Shown here: positions 62,301 to 64,000 of the stretch, piece by piece
Position numbering within the stretch: the first letter of the stretch is position 1
Layout: each line of letters begins with the position of its first letter
Translations under genes and position numbers: made by a program
Notes under the pieces: generated by a model
Told to the model about the DNA's origin: nothing
The model's database searches: none
The model's input: only the letters and a program-made list of their open reading frames with translations
Assembly (NCBI GenBank): GCA_937927685.1
Contig: CALBSC010000072.1
Coordinates: 31,922-95,921 of the forward strand
Source of the DNA: an uncultured Burkholderiales bacterium
GTDB taxonomy: Bacteria; Pseudomonadota; Gammaproteobacteria; Burkholderiales; Burkholderiaceae_C
Reading direction: 5' to 3'
Length of the DNA: 64,000 nucleotides

Positions 62301-63264
62301 CCATGCGCCAGCTCACCAGGTTGTCCAGCGCGGTGCCCCACAAGACGGCCTTTTTGCCGCCGGCGTTCATGGCGATGTTGCCGCCAATGCAGGAAGCCTC
62401 GGCCGAGGTGGGGTCTACGGCGAACACATAGCCGGCCCGCTCGGCCGCGTCGGCCACACGCTGGGTGACCACGCCGGCCTCGGTCCAGATGGTGGGCACG
62501 GGACGGTCCAGGCCGGGCAGGTCCATCACCTCGACCTCGGTCATGGCCTCGAGCTTTTCGGTGTTGATGACCGCGCTCTTCCAGGTAAGCGGGATCGCAC
62601 CACCGGTGTAGCCGGTGCCGCCGCCACGCGGGACGATGGTCAGGCCCAAATCGATACAGCCTTTGACCAGCCCCGCCATCTCGGCTTCGCTGTCAGGCGT
62701 CAACACCACAAAGGGGTACTCGACGCGCCAGTCGGTCGCGTCGGTCACGTGGCTCACGCGCGAGAGGCCATCGAATTTGATGTTGTCTTTGGCCGTCAAA
62801 CGCCCCAGGGTCTTTTGCACCTGGCTGCGCAGCTTGGCGCGGTTGGCAAAACGCGCGTTGAACTGCGCCACGGCCTGACCTGCCAAGTCCAGCAAAGCCC
62901 CCACCAATTGGTCGCGGGCGGCGTCCACATCGGGGGTGCGGCGTTTTTGCACTTCGCCCAAGCGGTGCTGCAAGGCGTCCACCAGCAGCTTGCGTCGGCT
63001 GGGGTTGTCCAGCAGGTCGTCTTGCAAATAGGGGTTGCGCTCGACCACCCAGATGTCGCCCAAGACCTCGTAGAGCATGCGGGCCGAACGCCCCGTGCGG
63101 CGCTCATCACGCAATTGGTTCAGCAGATCCCACGCCTTCTCGCCCAGCAGTCGCACCACGATTTCGCGGTCAGAAAAGCTGGTGTAGTTGTACGGGATCT
63201 CGCGCAGGCGCGGCGCATCGGCGTCGGCTTGCATCAAATGTTGGAGCGTGGTGGGTGCATTCAT
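59392..63264 (-). CDS. FAD-linked dehydrogenase fused to 4Fe-4S and CCG domains (DUF3683 N-terminus)
   Basis: A 1290-residue fusion resembling GlcD plus GlcF in one chain, probably oxidising a D-2-hydroxy acid and passing electrons to a quinone. Order: DUF3683 domain (about 1-160); FAD-binding domain with PRGGGTGYTGGAIPL near 215-229; oxidase C-terminal domain to about 750; two 4Fe-4S motifs, CLRCGKCKPVC near 817 and CTVCHKCLTPC near 879; then CCG domains with CCGYPQRGSG near 1062 and CCGESGTLG near 1181. ATG 63264 is used; ATG 63300 adds 12 residues. DUF971 is coupled downstream. The substrate is not certain. Confidence 0.9.
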   Translation of the reverse strand: MNAPTTLQHLMQADADAPRLREIPYNYTSFSDREIVVRLLGEKAWDLLNQLRDERRTGRSARMLYEVLGDIWVVERNPYLQDDLLDNPSRRKLLVDALQHRLGEVQKRRTPDVDAARDQLVGALLDLAGQAVAQFNARFANRAKLRSQVQKTLGRLTAKDNIKFDGLSRVSHVTDATDWRVEYPFVVLTPDSEAEMAGLVKGCIDLGLTIVPRGGGTGYTGGAIPLTWKSAVINTEKLEAMTEVEVMDLPGLDRPVPTIWTEAGVVTQRVADAAERAGYVFAVDPTSAEASCIGGNIAMNAGGKKAVLWGTALDNLVSWRMVTPQAQWLEVTRVGHNLGKIHDADMASFELRYFEADGRTPIRTERLDIPGASFRKTGLGKDVTDKFLSGLPGVQKEGCDGLITSARWVLHRMPEHTRTVCLEFFGNAKDAVPSIVDIKEFMFAEQKRTGTLLAGLEHLDDRYLKAVGYATKSKRGGLPKMVLVGDIAGDDADAVARATSEVVRLANSRSGEGFIAISAEARKKFWLDRKRTAAISRHTNAFKINEDVVIPLPRMAEYTDGIERINIELSLRNKIALCHELDTFFAQGQLPLGKSDDAADMAVPEVLEERVQQARALIAEVRSLWQGWLDQCDPLFLQLQDHTLRASWKTQLRGPLQNLFTGAAFGPILEECNAIHQRVLKGRVWVALHMHAGDGNVHTNIPVNSDDYVMLQTAHEAVARIMTLARSLDGVISGEHGIGITKLEFLTDEEIAPFARYKAQVDPEGRFNKGKLLRARPGQSDVHAADLSQAYTPSFGLMGHESLIMQQSDIGAIADSVKDCLRCGKCKPVCATHVPRANLLYSPRNKILATSLLVEAFLYEEQTRRGVSIQHWQEFEDVADHCTVCHKCLTPCPVNIDFGDVSMNMRNLLRKMGQKSFRPGNAAAMLMLNATRPETIKLVRTAMVGVGMKVQRLANDLLNVVARKQTSAPPATVGTAPLKEQVIHFVNKKMPGGLPKKTARALLDIEDKNYVPILRNPGTTTTDSEAVFYFPGCGSERLFSQVGLATQAMLWHAGVQTVLPPGYLCCGYPQRGSGQFDKAEKIITDNRVLFHRVANTLNYLDIKTVVVSCGTCYDQLQGYEFDKIFPGCRIVDIHEYLLEKGVTLPAEQQGAYLYHDPCHTPLKQQDPMKTVKSLVGSQVIKSERCCGESGTLGVTRPDISTQVRFRKEEQLRRDEAELRTRSDQVGENIKILTSCPSCLQGLSRFGQDLQNGLLEADYIVVEMARLLHGEQWMSDYVQAANQGGIERVLV

Positions 63265-63546
63265 AGGGATAGGCGCGGTCAGCAGCGTGTCAATACGCAT
63301 TCAGCCAGACACGGAAACTGGCTTGAACCCGGCTGAAGGTGAATGTTACCGCAGTGCAACAAACACGCGCCGTTGGCAGGGGCACCTGTCACCTACAGGT
63401 CTTGGGTCATGGAAAGCCCGAGTTGTCGCTTGAATTTCACGCAGGCTTAATGCTTTTGACATCATCAGACTCGAAACTGGCCAGAGAAATTTGCTTAAAT
63501 CTTGGGCAAGTCGCATTGGATAATCCCTCGCTTTTCAGGAACCACC

Positions 63547-64000
63547 ATGAATTTCAAGCATTCCCTCAGTGCTCTGGCCTTGGGCCTGGCCAGTCTTTCT
63601 GCCCAAGCCCAGATCGACATCCAGTGGTGGCATTCCATGGTTGCCGTGAACGGCGAATGGGTCAACGATCTGGCCAAGAACTTCAACGCCAGCCAAAAAG
63701 ACTACAAGATCAACCCGGTCTTCAAGGGCACTTACGACGAGTCCATGACCGCTGCCGTGGCCGCCTTCCGGGCGGGCAATGCGCCGCACATCCTGCAGGT
63801 GTTTGAAGTCGGCACAGCCACCATGATGGCCAGCAAAGGCGTGGTCGTGCCCGTGGGCAAGGTCATGCAAGACGCAGGCTACAAATTTGACCCTTCGGTC
63901 TATGTGCCCGCTGTGGCCGGTTACTACACCGCACCCAGTGGCCAGATGCTGTCTTTCCCCTTCAACAGCTCGACCACGGTGTTCTATTTCAACAAGGACG
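63547..64000 (+). CDS. ugpB: sn-Glycerol-3-phosphate ABC transporter binding protein UgpB, truncated by window edge
   Basis: First 151 codons of a periplasmic binding protein of about 430 residues for glycerol-3-phosphate or its diesters. The signal peptide ends at residue 22 (SAQAQ). WWHSM, GNAPHILQVFEVGTATMM and PFNSSTTVFYFNKD match UgpB closely and include ligand-contact residues. AGGA is six bases before ATG 63547. A 282-base gap from the divergent dehydrogenase holds GATAAT at 63519-63524, a possible -10. A TTGACA at 63456 is too far away to pair with it. No convincing Pho box is visible. Confidence 0.93.
   Translation, partial: MNFKHSLSALALGLASLSAQAQIDIQWWHSMVAVNGEWVNDLAKNFNASQKDYKINPVFKGTYDESMTAAVAAFRAGNAPHILQVFEVGTATMMASKGVVVPVGKVMQDAGYKFDPSVYVPAVAGYYTAPSGQMLSFPFNSSTTVFYFNKD

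Noticed and set aside
63290..63295. Consensus TTGACA on the minus strand at the dehydrogenase start
   Set aside because: It falls within the alternative N-terminal codons, and the -10 at 16 bases (TATCCC) is poor and touches the ATG.
59635..63336. A 1233-codon open frame on the plus strand
   Set aside because: It is exactly antisense to the FAD/Fe-S dehydrogenase, is His/Gln/Gly-rich and has no domain. It is a shadow caused by GC-rich third positions.
63265..63546. Pho box upstream of ugpB
   Set aside because: One CTGTCAC is present near 63386, but a second copy at the 11-base spacing is absent.

Overview
The window is 64 kb of GC-rich, gene-dense bacterial chromosome. It fits a betaproteobacterium of the order Burkholderiales, most likely Comamonadaceae. 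I infer this from the gene neighbourhoods (gpsA-secB-grxC-rhodanese facing gpmA-ctpA-moeB; mrp facing metG; DUF3460-scpA; fmdB-DUF502-aspS; ubiE-Tim44-ubiJ-ubiB), from ubiquinone genes, from a Bug/TctC-type binding protein, and from the complete System I cytochrome c maturation operon. I could not run a database search, so the taxonomy is inference.

Layout. 1-6.8 kb: end of a quinone oxidoreductase, two EamA exporters, a divergent SDR, tctBA and a spermidine-synthase-like protein. 6.8-12.3 kb: tatD, lolD-lolC, then a divergent RpfE/COG4255 gene overlapping recJ. 12.3-17.3 kb: rnm, an EamA gene, yciO, an M50 protease, trpS and an orphan LuxR-type response regulator. 17.4-25.6 kb (minus): a GNAT/FemAB-like gene followed by ccmABCDEFGHI with overlapping or nearly abutting ORFs. 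25.6-31 kb: a small membrane protein, a LON-domain protein with a probable CTG start, a Bug binding protein, a NUDT19-like Nudix hydrolase, an MFS carrier and mrp. 31-36 kb (plus): metG, SulP, DUF3460, scpA. 36-41.7 kb: gpsA, secB, grxC, rhodanese, then gpmA, ctpA, moeB. 41.7-46.5 kb (minus): nuclease, DUF429, folE, clsB, EEP phosphatase, nudB. 46.8-49.5 kb (plus): EamA, DUF3237 and an orphan TRAP binding protein. 49.7-63.3 kb (minus): aroE, aspS, DUF502, fmdB, a sodium:solute symporter, ubiB, ubiJ, a Tim44-like protein, ubiE, DUF971 and a 1290-residue FAD/Fe-S dehydrogenase. The right edge holds the first 151 codons of ugpB.

How the genes work together. The ccm genes export haem, chaperone it and attach it to apocytochromes c. 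ubiE, ubiJ and ubiB supply ubiquinone to the same respiratory chain. LolCD moves lipoproteins to the outer membrane. folE and nudB are the first two steps from GTP to tetrahydrofolate. trpS, metG and aspS charge tRNAs.

I saw no rRNA, tRNA, insertion sequence, prophage, CRISPR array or defence island, and no stretch over 300 bases lacks a gene. I did not find a clear new multi-gene system. The observations most worth checking are regulatory: three intrinsic terminators that end only 10-20 bases before the next start codon (aspS, secB, ubiJ), and a repeated architecture in which a -10-like hexamer lies 6-9 bases before a start codon that has no Shine-Dalgarno sequence, suggesting many leaderless mRNAs. 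Also notable are the acyltransferase-like gene coupled to ccmA, an SDR lacking its catalytic Tyr/Lys, and short tandem repeats between convergent genes.
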